Assembly (NCBI GenBank): GCA_963516475.1
Contig: CAUQBR010000001.1
Location: forward strand, 124,001-188,000
Length of the DNA stretch: 64,000 bases
Direction: 5' to 3'
From: JABCPE02 sp963516475
GTDB lineage: Bacteria; Bacteroidota; Bacteroidia; Flavobacteriales; Weeksellaceae
Shown here: piece by piece, positions 34,445 to 43,008 of the stretch
Numbering within the stretch: the stretch's first letter is position 1
Layout: each line of letters begins with the position of its first letter
Program-made: the position numbers and the translations under genes
The notes under the pieces: model-generated
The model's database searches: none
Seen by the model: only the letters and a program-made list of their open reading frames with translations
Told to the model about the DNA's origin: nothing

Positions 34445-35677
34445 TTATTCTAACTCTTCTCTCAAGATTTTCTTAACCTCTTCTATTGTCTCTTCTTCTA
34501 AATCTACTAAGTTGAGCAATACATCTGTATCCTTGTCTAAGATACTTCTCGCTGTATCCAGCCCTACTTTTGTAAATTCATCTATAATCCATTGTTCGAT
34601 TTCATCATCGAACTCTTTCAACTCTACATCATCATCTTCTTGTTTTTCTCTGTATACATCTATTTCATAATCTGTAAGCCAAGAAGCCAATTTGATGTTT
34701 TGCCCTTGTTTTCCGATGATTTTTGAAATTTCCTCTACTGGAGCATATACTAGTGCGTAGTGGTCTTCTTCATTGATTTCCACCTTGTTGATTTCCACAC
34801 CTCCCAATGCTCTTTTCACCAATACTTCTGGGTTTTTAGACCATTGAATCACATCGATGTTTTCATTTCTAAGCTCTCTCACCACGCCGTGAATTCTAGA
34901 ACCTTTCACTCCTACACAAGCACCCACAGGGTCTATTCTTTCGTCCAAGGCATCTACCGCAATTTTAGCTTTTTCACCTGGGATTCTTACCGCTTTTTTC
35001 AAGATGATAGTTCCATCCAATATTTCTGGAATTTCTAGTTCTAGAAGTTTTTCCAAAAACTTAGGTGCTGTTCTTGAAACGATAATCTGAGGTTTAGAAC
35101 CTTTGAAATCAACTTTTTCAATCACCGCTCTAATGCTTTCTCCTTTCTTGAAGAAATCTGTCGGAATTTGATTTTCTTTTGGTAAAATGTATTCATTCCC
35201 TTCATCATCCAAGATGATAACCTGCTTACCACGGATATGGTGCACTTCTCCTACAATTACTTCACCTATTCTATCTTTGAACATTTCATACATTGCAGCA
35301 TTATTATGCTCTTGTAATTTTGTTGCCAAAATCTGTTTCAATGTCAAGATATTTCTTCGTCCTAATTGTGCCAATGGGATTTCTTGGGTAAACTCCTCTC
35401 CCACCTCGAATGTAGGGTCTATTTTTTTCGCTTCAGAGATTTCTATTTCCAAATCGTCATCTTCTGACATCTGGTCTTCAACGATTTTTTTATTTAAAAA
35501 TATCTGAAAATCTCCCTTATCAGGGTTTACAATTACATCAAAATGGTCATCAGAATCGTATCTTTTTTTCAGCAAGGTTTTTAGCGAATCTTCTATAATC
35601 GCCATCAAATCTATCTTACTGATCCCTTTTTCATCTTTAAAATCACCAAAAGATTCGATTAATGCTAAATTATCCAT
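34445..35677 (-). CDS. nusA: Transcription termination/antitermination factor NusA
   Basis: RNA polymerase-associated factor for pausing, termination and antitermination. The 410-residue protein has the N-terminal RNAP-binding domain (about 1-125), an S1 domain (about 135-200, GEVIVGEVHHIRGKQVIIL at the start), and KH1 and KH2 domains (about 200-345, with GACVGVKGSRIHGVVREL and IIGKQGQNIKLASWL). A C-terminal region contains acidic stretches. It has no duplicated acidic-repeat domain of the E. coli type. It lies between rimP and infB, the conserved order, so it may control its own operon. Confidence 0.96.
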   Translation of the reverse strand: MDNLALIESFGDFKDEKGISKIDLMAIIEDSLKTLLKKRYDSDDHFDVIVNPDKGDFQIFLNKKIVEDQMSEDDDLEIEISEAKKIDPTFEVGEEFTQEIPLAQLGRRNILTLKQILATKLQEHNNAAMYEMFKDRIGEVIVGEVHHIRGKQVIILDDEGNEYILPKENQIPTDFFKKGESIRAVIEKVDFKGSKPQIIVSRTAPKFLEKLLELEIPEILDGTIILKKAVRIPGEKAKIAVDALDERIDPVGACVGVKGSRIHGVVRELRNENIDVIQWSKNPEVLVKRALGGVEINKVEINEEDHYALVYAPVEEISKIIGKQGQNIKLASWLTDYEIDVYREKQEDDDVELKEFDDEIEQWIIDEFTKVGLDTARSILDKDTDVLLNLVDLEEETIEEVKKILREELE

Positions 35678-35701
35678 ATTTTTTTACTTTGACTAAAATT
35701 T

Positions 35702-36169
35702 TTAAAACTTAATTACTATCATTGCTCTCTTTATGCTTTGGTAAGGGATTTCCCTTTGTTCCTCCACATCTTCTTTTCCTTTTCCTACGAGTTTTGGTCT
35801 TCTATACCTCAGTACCAAAACTATTTTTTCTTCATCAGCTTCCAGCAGTTCTCCTTTAACCACTTCTCCTTCCTCTGTGGTAACTTCAAGTTCCCTTCCT
35901 ACATTCTTTTTGTATTGTCTTGGTAATTTGAGAGGCTCGCTCAGTCCTGCACTCATCACCTGAAGAGAAAAATCCACTTCTTCCCTATCCAAATTAAACT
36001 CTATTGCCCTGCTAGCATCTAAACAATCCTGAATAGAAAGCGACTCATCTCCATCCAAAATAACCACCACATCATTTCCTGCAGATATTTTCAAATCAAC
36101 TAAATAAATATCTTTTCTTTCTTCTAAAAAAGCCTGTATCAGCTCTTCTACCCTTGTCTTAAAATCCAT
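35702..36169 (-). CDS. rimP: Ribosome maturation factor RimP
   Basis: Small cytosolic protein required for late maturation of the 30S subunit. The 155-residue protein has the two-domain RimP pattern: an N-terminal alpha/beta domain with VVVILDGDESLSIQDCLDAS (about 30-49), the linker with VMSAGLSEPLKLPRQYKKN (about 71-89), and a C-terminal SH3-like domain with GEVVKGELLEADEEKIVLVL (about 100-119). It is first in the rimP-nusA-infB operon. Its 5' leader holds a promoter and a terminator-like hairpin. Confidence 0.95.
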   Translation of the reverse strand: MDFKTRVEELIQAFLEERKDIYLVDLKISAGNDVVVILDGDESLSIQDCLDASRAIEFNLDREEVDFSLQVMSAGLSEPLKLPRQYKKNVGRELEVTTEEGEVVKGELLEADEEKIVLVLRYRRPKLVGKGKEDVEEQREIPYQSIKRAMIVIKF

Positions 36170-36190
36170 ATTTCTGTGTTATTTCAGGAT

Positions 36191-36221
36191 ATATAAAAAA
36201 GGCCTTCCCTTGAAGCCTTTT
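36191..36221 (-). promoter_or_regulatory. Candidate transcription attenuator in the rimP leader
   Basis: On the minus strand AAAAGGCTTC (36221-36212), loop AAGG and GAAGGCCTTTT (36207-36197) form a 10-bp stem with one bulged G, followed by a T/A tract to 36191. It lies between a promoter (36248-36278) and the rimP ATG (36169), with no upstream gene to terminate. Confidence 0.55.
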
Positions 36222-36247
36222 CATCATTATTCCCGTAAATCCGTCTG

Positions 36248-36278
36248 CAAATTTAAGAAAATTATTCATTTATAGCAA
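36248..36278 (-). promoter_or_regulatory. Promoter of rimP-nusA-infB
   Basis: On the minus strand TTG, 20 bases and TAAATTTG match the Bacteroidota consensus. The predicted start near 36244 gives a leader of about 75 bases. Confidence 0.6.
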
Positions 36279-36315
36279 ATTATCACCGAAAAGATTTTAT
36301 TTCACTAAAAAACAT

Positions 36316-36323
36316 TACCTTTG
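36316..36323 (+). promoter_or_regulatory. -7 element of the glycan operon (ugd)
   Basis: TACCTTTG matches TAnnTTTG, 22 bases before the ugd ATG at 36346. No clear TTG at -33. Confidence 0.5.
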
Positions 36324-36345
36324 TGGATTGAAAACATTTTTAGAG

Positions 36346-37656
36346 ATGAATATTGCAATTGTAGGAACAGGATATGTAGGATTGGTTACAGGAACCACCC
36401 TAGCTGAATTAGGCAACATGGTTTATTGTGTAGACATAGACGAAACAAAAGTAGAAAACATGAAGAAGGGAATCGTTCCCATCTATGAGCCTGGCTTGGA
36501 AGAAATATTTTTAAGAAATATACAGGCGAACAGGCTGTTTTTTACTACTCGACTAAAAGAAGCATTAGACCAGTGTGATGTGATTTATCTCGCTTTGCCA
36601 ACGCCTCCTGGTGAGGATGGTAGCGCAGACCTTTCTTATGTTTTGAAGGTTTCTGAAAATATAGGTGAGTTGATGACTTCTTACAAAGTAATCGTCAATA
36701 AATCAACCGTTCCTGTGGGCACAGCGGACAGAGTGAGAGAGACAATTTCTGCGAAAACAGAAATTCCTTTTGATGTGGTTTCTAATCCAGAATTCCTCCG
36801 CGAAGGTTTTGCTGTGGAAGATTCCATGAACCCTGCCAGAATCGTAGTGGGTTCTAGTTCGGACAAGGCTAAAAATATCATTTCCCAAATCTACCAGCCA
36901 TTCACTAACACGGGAGTTCCTATCATTTTCATGGATGAAAAATCTTCGGAGCTGACTAAATATGCAGCCAATTCATTCCTTGCTGTGAAAATCACTTTCA
37001 TGAACGAAATCGCAAACTACTGCGAAAAAGTAGGTGCTGATGTGGATAAAGTAAGGCTCGGTATGGGAAGTGATGACAGAATCGGGCATCGTTTCCTTTT
37101 CCCAGGAATAGGCTACGGAGGAAGCTGTTTCCCGAAAGATGTGAAAGCCCTCATCAAATCAGGAAAGGAAGAAAACTTTGATTTCCAAATCCTTAATGCT
37201 ACTGAAAATGTAAATAAAGCTCAAAAAATAATCCTCGTTTCTGAAATTGAAAAATATTTCGGCGGAAACATCAAAGACAAGAAAATCGCGATGTGGGGAC
37301 TTGCATTTAAAGCAAATACTGATGACATCAGAGAAGCTTCTTCTTTGGATAATATTTCTCTTTTATTAGAAAAAGGAGCAAAAATAACGGCTTATGATGC
37401 CATCGCAGAAGAAAATGTAAAGAAAATCTTTGGCGATAAAATAGAATACACCAAAGACATGTATTCTTGCCTAGAAGACGCTGACTGCCTACTGATAGCG
37501 ACAGAATGGAGCGAATTCAAAAATCCTAACTTCCAGCTTATGGCAGAAAAGATGAAGAACAAAGCCATTTTCGATGGTAGAAATATGTTCTCTATCGACC
37601 AAATAGAAAATACAGGATTTTATTACAAATCTATTGGTAGAAAAACTATAAAATAA
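36346..37656 (+). CDS. ugd: UDP-glucose/UDP-sugar 6-dehydrogenase
   Basis: Oxidises a UDP-hexose to the UDP-uronic acid with two NAD+. The 436-residue protein has the N-terminal NAD-binding MNIAIVGTGYVGLVTG, the helix with KYAANSFLAVKITFMNEIAN (about 200-219), the catalytic cysteine in GYGGSCFPKDVKAL (about 256-269), and the C-terminal UDP-binding domain. The start is the ATG at 36346; the frame extends six codons upstream only to a TTG. It heads the glycan operon, so a uronic acid may be part of the product. UDP-ManNAc or UDP-GlcNAc dehydrogenase activity cannot be excluded. Confidence 0.92.
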   Translation: MNIAIVGTGYVGLVTGTTLAELGNMVYCVDIDETKVENMKKGIVPIYEPGLEEIFLRNIQANRLFFTTRLKEALDQCDVIYLALPTPPGEDGSADLSYVLKVSENIGELMTSYKVIVNKSTVPVGTADRVRETISAKTEIPFDVVSNPEFLREGFAVEDSMNPARIVVGSSSDKAKNIISQIYQPFTNTGVPIIFMDEKSSELTKYAANSFLAVKITFMNEIANYCEKVGADVDKVRLGMGSDDRIGHRFLFPGIGYGGSCFPKDVKALIKSGKEENFDFQILNATENVNKAQKIILVSEIEKYFGGNIKDKKIAMWGLAFKANTDDIREASSLDNISLLLEKGAKITAYDAIAEENVKKIFGDKIEYTKDMYSCLEDADCLLIATEWSEFKNPNFQLMAEKMKNKAIFDGRNMFSIDQIENTGFYYKSIGRKTIK

Positions 37657-37670
37657 AAAACACTGAAAAT

Positions 37671-38477
37671 ATGGGACTTTTTGATTTTTTCAAGAAAAAA
37701 GAGACAAAGGAAACTCCAAAACCTGAAAAAGAGAATAACGGCATAGCGCTTTCTATGCCGATGTTTAAAGGAGAAAGCTATTTACTAGATAAAGTTTTGG
37801 AAGATTTAAAATCCCACTGGGGACTAGAAGTTTCTGAAATCTCTGGCGATGATGAAGCAGCAACTCTCATTATCAATGGAATGATAGCTGCCATTGCAAA
37901 AATGCCTGCACCTATTCCAAGTGAAGATTTAGAATCAATATTTGGGTATTCTTACCTTTGGAATAATGTAGAAAAAGAAGTTTCAGAGCATGACAGCCAT
38001 GCCATTGTCTCTATTTTAGATAGATCAAATAGTCAGGTTGAGAAATTCTCTCTGATGACGATGATTAATGCTTCTATCCTCAGAACTTCTCCTGATGCGA
38101 TAGGTGTTTATCAAGGAAGCCAGACTCTGCTTCTTCCAAAAGGCTTGTATATTGACTTTGCAAACTTTTTATTAGAAGGAAATCTACCTGTGATTTTGTG
38201 GATTTACATCGGACTTATCAGCTTAGAAGAAGGGAAAAACAGCCTTTATACTTTTGGAATGAAAGAATTTGGGAAAGAGGAAATAGAAATCATCGACAGC
38301 CAAATGTCACAAAATGATTTGCATGACTTTATCCTTCCTGTTCTCAACTATATTTTAGCTTATGATGTTACTCTAAAAAATGGAGAAACTATCGGTTTTT
38401 CTGAGGAACAAAAAATAAAAATTACGGAATCCAAAGCAGTTTATTTGGATGGAAATTCTTTAAAATTAGAACTATAA
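37671..38477 (+). CDS. DUF4261 domain protein
   Basis: A 268-residue cytosolic protein with a Lys/Glu-rich linker (about 8-24) after MGLFDFFKK and a body that fits DUF4261. Visible blocks are ATLIINGMIAAIAKMPAPIP (about 64-83), an SPDAIGVYQGSQTLL segment (about 145-159) and FILPVLNYILAYDVTLKNGE (about 223-242). No catalytic motif is visible. The family is uncharacterised and is found singly or near toxin-type loci. It sits 14 bases after ugd and four before rfbB, inside the operon, with no obvious sugar-related role; it may be an insertion. Confidence 0.8.
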   Translation: MGLFDFFKKKETKETPKPEKENNGIALSMPMFKGESYLLDKVLEDLKSHWGLEVSEISGDDEAATLIINGMIAAIAKMPAPIPSEDLESIFGYSYLWNNVEKEVSEHDSHAIVSILDRSNSQVEKFSLMTMINASILRTSPDAIGVYQGSQTLLLPKGLYIDFANFLLEGNLPVILWIYIGLISLEEGKNSLYTFGMKEFGKEEIEIIDSQMSQNDLHDFILPVLNYILAYDVTLKNGETIGFSEEQKIKITESKAVYLDGNSLKLEL

Positions 38478-38481
38478 AATT

Positions 38482-39561
38482 ATGAAATCTATCATTATCA
38501 CTGGCGGAGCAGGATTTATCGGTTCTCATGTTGTTCGTGAGTTTGTGAAAAATCTCCCGCAAACGAAAATCATCAACCTTGATGCTCTTACTTACGCAGG
38601 AAACCTTGAAAACCTGAAAGATATAGAAAACGAACCAAACTATATCTTTGAAAAAGCAGACATCACAAAACCAGAAGAACTAAAAAAGGTTTTTGAAAAA
38701 CATAATCCAGATGCAGTGATACACCTCGCTGCAGAAAGCCATGTGGATAGAAGCATCACAGACCCAAATGCTTTCATCAATACCAATGTAATGGGGACTG
38801 CTAACCTTCTTAATCTTTGTAAAGAATTTTGGACACTGAATCCCGAACATACGCATGGAAGATTTCCTAATGAACCGAGAAAAAATCTTTTCTATCATGT
38901 TTCTACGGATGAAGTCTATGGTGCTTTGGGAGAAACAGGATTTTTCACTGAGGAAACGCCTTACGACCCGAAATCGCCGTATTCTGCGAGTAAAGCAGCC
39001 AGCGACCATTTGGTAAGAGCTTATGGAAACACTTATGGACTTCCTTACATTGTTTCCAATTGTTCCAACAACTATGGCCCAAATCATTTCCCAGAGAAAC
39101 TGATTCCGCTTTGTATTTCTAATATTATCAACGAAAAACCACTGCCTATCTATGGTGATGGGAAATACACCCGTGACTGGCTGTTCGTGATAGACCATGC
39201 CCGTGCTATTTTCCAAATTTTCCATGAAGCGAAAACAGGAGAATCCTATAATATTGGTGGATTTAATGAGTGGCAGAATATTGATTTAATCAAGGAATTG
39301 ATTAAACAAATGGATGCAAAACTTGGAAATCCTGCTGGCTATTCAGAAAAACTAATCACTTTTGTGAAAGACCGCCCAGGACATGACAAACGCTATGCTA
39401 TAGATGCCACAAAGCTAAATAAAGATTTGGGATGGAAGCCTTCTGTGACTTTTGAAGAAGGTCTAGCGAAAACCATCGATTGGTTCTTAAACAACAAAGA
39501 TTGGCTGGAACATGTAACCAGCGGAGAATACCAAAAATACTACGAAAAACAGTATAACTAA
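38482..39561 (+). CDS. rfbB: dTDP-glucose 4,6-dehydratase
   Basis: Converts dTDP-glucose to dTDP-4-keto-6-deoxyglucose. The 359-residue extended SDR protein has the NAD-binding TGGAGFIGSHVVREF (about 7-21), HLAAESHVDRSI (about 81-92), the catalytic STDEVYG (about 140-146) with the following acidic residues, YSASKAASDHLV (Tyr and Lys of the SDR triad, about 171-182), NCSNNYGPNHFPEKLIP (about 193-209) and RDWLFVIDHARAI. It supplies the keto sugar for the WecE aminotransferase four genes on. Its TAA overlaps the next ATG by one base. Confidence 0.97.
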   Translation: MKSIIITGGAGFIGSHVVREFVKNLPQTKIINLDALTYAGNLENLKDIENEPNYIFEKADITKPEELKKVFEKHNPDAVIHLAAESHVDRSITDPNAFINTNVMGTANLLNLCKEFWTLNPEHTHGRFPNEPRKNLFYHVSTDEVYGALGETGFFTEETPYDPKSPYSASKAASDHLVRAYGNTYGLPYIVSNCSNNYGPNHFPEKLIPLCISNIINEKPLPIYGDGKYTRDWLFVIDHARAIFQIFHEAKTGESYNIGGFNEWQNIDLIKELIKQMDAKLGNPAGYSEKLITFVKDRPGHDKRYAIDATKLNKDLGWKPSVTFEEGLAKTIDWFLNNKDWLEHVTSGEYQKYYEKQYN

Positions 39562-40472
39562 TGATTTCTATTGTAAGTCCTGTTTACCGAGCTGAAAAAA
39601 TCCTTCCGATTCTCGTTTCTGAAATTAATTTAGTAATGGAGAAAATCGGCGAGGACTATGAAATCATATTGGTAGATGACCGCAGTCCTGACAACTCTTG
39701 GGAAGTAATGAAAGTGCTTTCCAGCCAAAATCCTAAGATAAAAAGCATTCGCCTGAGCAGAAATTTTGGTCAGCATAGTGCTATTTTTGCTGGACTTACA
39801 AAAACAAAAGGCGATTGGGTGGTAGTAATGGACTGTGATATGCAGGACCAGCCCAAAGAAATAGCCAAACTCTACAAAAAAGCTTTAGAAGGATATGATA
39901 TTGTTTTAGGACAAAGAGAAAACCGAAAAGATAAATTCCTGAAAAAGTTATCTTCCAAACTTTTTTACAAGGTGTTTAATTATTTATCGGGAGGACATTT
40001 TAATAATGAAATTGGGAATTTTGGTATTTATAGGAAGAAAGTAATCGATTCTATTTTAAATATCAATGATTATATTAAATTTTTCCCTCTGTTCATAAAC
40101 TGGGTAGGTTTTAAAAGCGTTTCAATTCCGATAGAACATGGTGAACGCAAGGAAGGAAAATCTTCTTATAGCATATCTAGGTTATTAAAGTTAGCTTTCA
40201 ATGCTATTATATCTTTTTCAGATAAGCCGCTTAGATTGTTTATAAATTTTGGACTGGGAATTTCTATCTTATCTTTTGTTTTAGGAATATATTATTTGTA
40301 TTTATCTATTACACACAAAATTACACAACCTGGTTTTAGTTCACTGATATTGTCTATTTGGTTTTTATCAGGAATTATCATCAGTTGTATAGGTATCGTG
40401 GGAGTATATTTAGGAAAAACTTTTGACCAGGCGAAAGGCAGACCTACATTTATCATCGATGAAGAAGTGTAA
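39561..40472 (+). CDS. GtrB/ArnC-type polyprenyl-phosphate glycosyltransferase
   Basis: Family 2 glycosyltransferase of the DPM1/GtrB/ArnC kind, which moves a sugar from a nucleotide donor to undecaprenyl phosphate at the inner membrane. The 303-residue protein has ILVDDRSPDNSW (about 36-47), the donor motif VVMDCDMQDQPKEI (about 90-103), the conserved NFGIYRKKV (about 153-161) and RKEGKSSYSISRLLKLA (about 195-211), then two C-terminal transmembrane segments (about 232-253 and 264-289). This layout differs from cytosolic acceptor-type GT2 enzymes. The donor is inferred to be a sugar made by neighbouring genes. Confidence 0.9.
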   Translation: MISIVSPVYRAEKILPILVSEINLVMEKIGEDYEIILVDDRSPDNSWEVMKVLSSQNPKIKSIRLSRNFGQHSAIFAGLTKTKGDWVVVMDCDMQDQPKEIAKLYKKALEGYDIVLGQRENRKDKFLKKLSSKLFYKVFNYLSGGHFNNEIGNFGIYRKKVIDSILNINDYIKFFPLFINWVGFKSVSIPIEHGERKEGKSSYSISRLLKLAFNAIISFSDKPLRLFINFGLGISILSFVLGIYYLYLSITHKITQPGFSSLILSIWFLSGIIISCIGIVGVYLGKTFDQAKGRPTFIIDEEV

Positions 40473-40492
40473 TTGTATTAAAATCAATCATT

Positions 40493-41317
40493 ATGAAAAT
40501 CTTAATCATTGGTGCAAACAGCATTTTATCAAAAGAACTGATACAATTACATATATCTGATGAAGTAGATATTTTGTATCACAGCGCAGCTCAAAACACT
40601 TCACATCCGAAACATAGAAATATTGCTTTAGAAGATATTGGTTCATTAGAGGATAACTACGATATTGTATATATCGTCAGTGCTGTAATATCCAATGATA
40701 TAGAAAAACTGGACGATATAATCAATGTTAATGCAAGGCTGGTGAATGATATTTGTAATCGTTTCAAAAGTTCAAAAATTATTTATTTTTCGAGTGTTGC
40801 TGTTTATGATGCGATTGATAGCTTAAATATCGATGAAAAAACACTTCCTTGTCCAGAGTCTGTTTATGGAATTTCAAAGCTATTAGGAGAAAAAATTGTA
40901 GAAAAATCTAAAAACTACACCATACTAAGAATTTCCTCTATGTATGGAACAGGGATGAAACAATCTACTTTTTTGCCTAAAATCATAAAAGATGCTTTGG
41001 TTTCCAAGAAAATCAAACTACTTGGTCACGGACAAAGAATCCAGAACTACATTCATACAAGAGATGTAGCCACTTTGGCAAAAACAGCTGCACTATCAAA
41101 ACAAAATGGAATATTATTAGCCATTTCAAAAGAGAACTACACTAATAAACAAATTGCAGAAATCATACAGACCATAACGGGCTGTAGCATAGAATATTCT
41201 GGTGATGACCACACAAGGTCTGTTTCTTACACACAAGAAATCATACCTTACAATGAGTACAATAACACTTCGATAGAAAACGGAATAAAAGAATTAATAG
41301 AATGGATAGAAAAATAG
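40493..41317 (+). CDS. NAD-dependent epimerase/dehydratase (extended SDR)
   Basis: A 274-residue SDR enzyme acting on a sugar nucleotide or related substrate. The N-terminal cofactor strand is MKILIIGANSILSKEL; its glycine pattern (GANSILS) is weaker than the usual GxxGxxG. The catalytic Tyr-Lys pair is in VYGISKLLGE (about 124-133), preceded by YFSSVAVYD (about 98-106). A substrate-binding block follows in LRISSMYGTGMKQSTF (about 145-160). The product cannot be predicted. It overlaps the ATP-grasp gene by 16 bases, so the two are tightly coupled. Confidence 0.85.
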   Translation: MKILIIGANSILSKELIQLHISDEVDILYHSAAQNTSHPKHRNIALEDIGSLEDNYDIVYIVSAVISNDIEKLDDIINVNARLVNDICNRFKSSKIIYFSSVAVYDAIDSLNIDEKTLPCPESVYGISKLLGEKIVEKSKNYTILRISSMYGTGMKQSTFLPKIIKDALVSKKIKLLGHGQRIQNYIHTRDVATLAKTAALSKQNGILLAISKENYTNKQIAEIIQTITGCSIEYSGDDHTRSVSYTQEIIPYNEYNNTSIENGIKELIEWIEK

Positions 41318-42279
41318 TCTTAGTAACAGGCATAGGAGGAAATGTAGGACAGGGAATTTTGAGAAATATTCTAAAAACAAAGTTTCCTATCAGAATCGTG
41401 GGCTGTAATGTCGCAGACTTTTCAGCAGGGAATCATCTTTGTGATTCTTTCTACAAAGTTCCTTTTGCTAATGATGAAAACTATATTAACTCTATCAATG
41501 CCATTGTTGAAAAAGAAAATATAGACCTCATTATCCCTTCTACTGATTATGAAATTTACTACTTAGCACTGAATAAAAACCAGCTAAAAACAAAAGTCAT
41601 TACCAGCGAATTAGAAACATCCAAAAGATATTTAGACAAATATCTTTCCTATGTTTTTCATAAAGAAAACCATCTCCCTTTCGCAGAAGCCTATCTTCCT
41701 AAGGACTATATTGCTGGAACCTTTGAGGATTATATCGTAAAGCCAAGAGAAGGAAGAGGCTCTAGAGGACTTCATATAAACCCCAAAAACATACAAGACT
41801 TTAATGATTCCTTCATGGTTCAAAAACTAATTAAAGGAAAAGAAATCACCACAGCTTTTTATGTGAATAAAAATAATGAGCTCCATGGATTCATCAACTT
41901 AGAGCGAAAGCTGGAAAATGGAGCTACAAATGAATGTTTTGTGAATAGGCAGTACGATAAGGAACTAAAAAATATCCTAGAAAAAATGATACAAGTTAAT
42001 CATTTCGTAGGAAGCGCTAATTTACAATCCATAGTAACAGAGGCGGGAGAAATCATTCCTTTTGAGGTGAATTGTAGAATTTCGGGGACTAACTCCATAC
42101 GGTCTAATTTTGGTTTTGAGGATGTGAAATACACATTAGAAGAGCATTTGTATAACATCTCTCCGAGTGAACCAAATATCATCGAAGGGACTGCTATAAG
42201 GGTTTTAATGGATATCATCTATCCTCACCAAAAACCAGAAAATATTAAAGACAATAAATCCGAACATTATATTTTTTAA
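41302..42279 (+). CDS. ATP-grasp ligase-like protein in the glycan operon
   Basis: A 325-residue ATP-grasp enzyme resembling the carbamoyl-phosphate-synthase/PylC branch. The N-terminal pre-ATP-grasp strand is VLVTGIGGNVGQGILRNIL (about 6-24). The ATP-binding lysine and flexible loop are in YIVKPREGRGSRGLHI (about 145-160), and the metal-binding Glu and Asn are in PFEVNCRISGTNSIR (about 253-267). Such enzymes join a carboxylate to an amine or thiol. The substrate is unknown; ligation of an amino acid or acid to an amino sugar is a guess from context. It overlaps the epimerase by 16 bases and is two bases from the HAD gene. Confidence 0.8.
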   Translation: MDRKIVLVTGIGGNVGQGILRNILKTKFPIRIVGCNVADFSAGNHLCDSFYKVPFANDENYINSINAIVEKENIDLIIPSTDYEIYYLALNKNQLKTKVITSELETSKRYLDKYLSYVFHKENHLPFAEAYLPKDYIAGTFEDYIVKPREGRGSRGLHINPKNIQDFNDSFMVQKLIKGKEITTAFYVNKNNELHGFINLERKLENGATNECFVNRQYDKELKNILEKMIQVNHFVGSANLQSIVTEAGEIIPFEVNCRISGTNSIRSNFGFEDVKYTLEEHLYNISPSEPNIIEGTAIRVLMDIIYPHQKPENIKDNKSEHYIF

Positions 42280-42281
42280 CT

Positions 42282-42923
42282 ATGAAATATCTTCTATTTG
42301 ATGCTGCTAATACTCTCATATACAAGCCTAATCTTTGGGAAAGAATCTTAAAAGTCCTACAAGACAATGGGTATAAAATAAATGAAACTGAACTAAAACT
42401 AAGACATAAATTACTTTCTGAGATTATCAATTTTCCAGATACCACATCAAGAAGTTTTTATGAAGAGTTTAATTCAGAATTGTTAATGGCTTTGGGCATT
42501 ATTCCCAATGAGAAGTTGCTGAAAGAACTTTTCGAAGCGTGTTCCTATCTGCCATGGAAGGCTTTTAACGACTGTGAAAAAATCAAAAAATTAGATATAA
42601 AAAAAGCTGTTGTTTCTAATTTTAATAGCAGCTTACGAGAAAAGTTAGAAGGATTGATTGGAGAAAATATTTTTGATGAATACATTGTCTCTGAAAAAGA
42701 AAACCTAAGAAAGCCTTCTTTGGAATTTTATGCAAGGGCTCTCGAAAAACTAAATGCCGAGGCTGGTGAAATCATCTACATTGGTGATTCATTAAAACTT
42801 GATGTTATTCCTGCTAAAAAATTAGGAATCAAAGCGTTACTGATTGACAGAGATAATATATATCCATCCGCTAAGGATAGAATAACGAATTTCAGCGAAA
42901 TAAAAAATTATCTATATAAATGA
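42282..42923 (+). CDS. HAD superfamily hydrolase
   Basis: A 213-residue haloacid-dehalogenase-type phosphatase. Motif I is LLFDAANTLIY (about 4-14): the nucleophile Asp7 is present but the usual second Asp is Ala9. Motif II is VVSNFNS (about 111-117), motif III is the lysine in ENLRKPSLEFY (about 143-153), and motif IV is IYIGDSLKLDV (about 167-177). The D-x-A form is found in several HAD phosphatase-like subfamilies. It is almost contiguous with the ATP-grasp gene, which suggests consecutive reactions. An untranslated gap of 85 bases follows before wecE. Confidence 0.85.
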   Translation: MKYLLFDAANTLIYKPNLWERILKVLQDNGYKINETELKLRHKLLSEIINFPDTTSRSFYEEFNSELLMALGIIPNEKLLKELFEACSYLPWKAFNDCEKIKKLDIKKAVVSNFNSSLREKLEGLIGENIFDEYIVSEKENLRKPSLEFYARALEKLNAEAGEIIYIGDSLKLDVIPAKKLGIKALLIDRDNIYPSAKDRITNFSEIKNYLYK

Positions 42924-43008
42924 AGTAGTAATACATACCTATAAAAAGTAGATATTATAAATAAAAGCAATTACTGAAAATCCTGCAAGATTTATAAAAT
43001 AATTTATC

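Noticed and set aside
36328..36345. TTG start for ugd six codons upstream
   Set aside because: The conserved N-terminus MNIAIVGTGYVG begins at the ATG at 36346.
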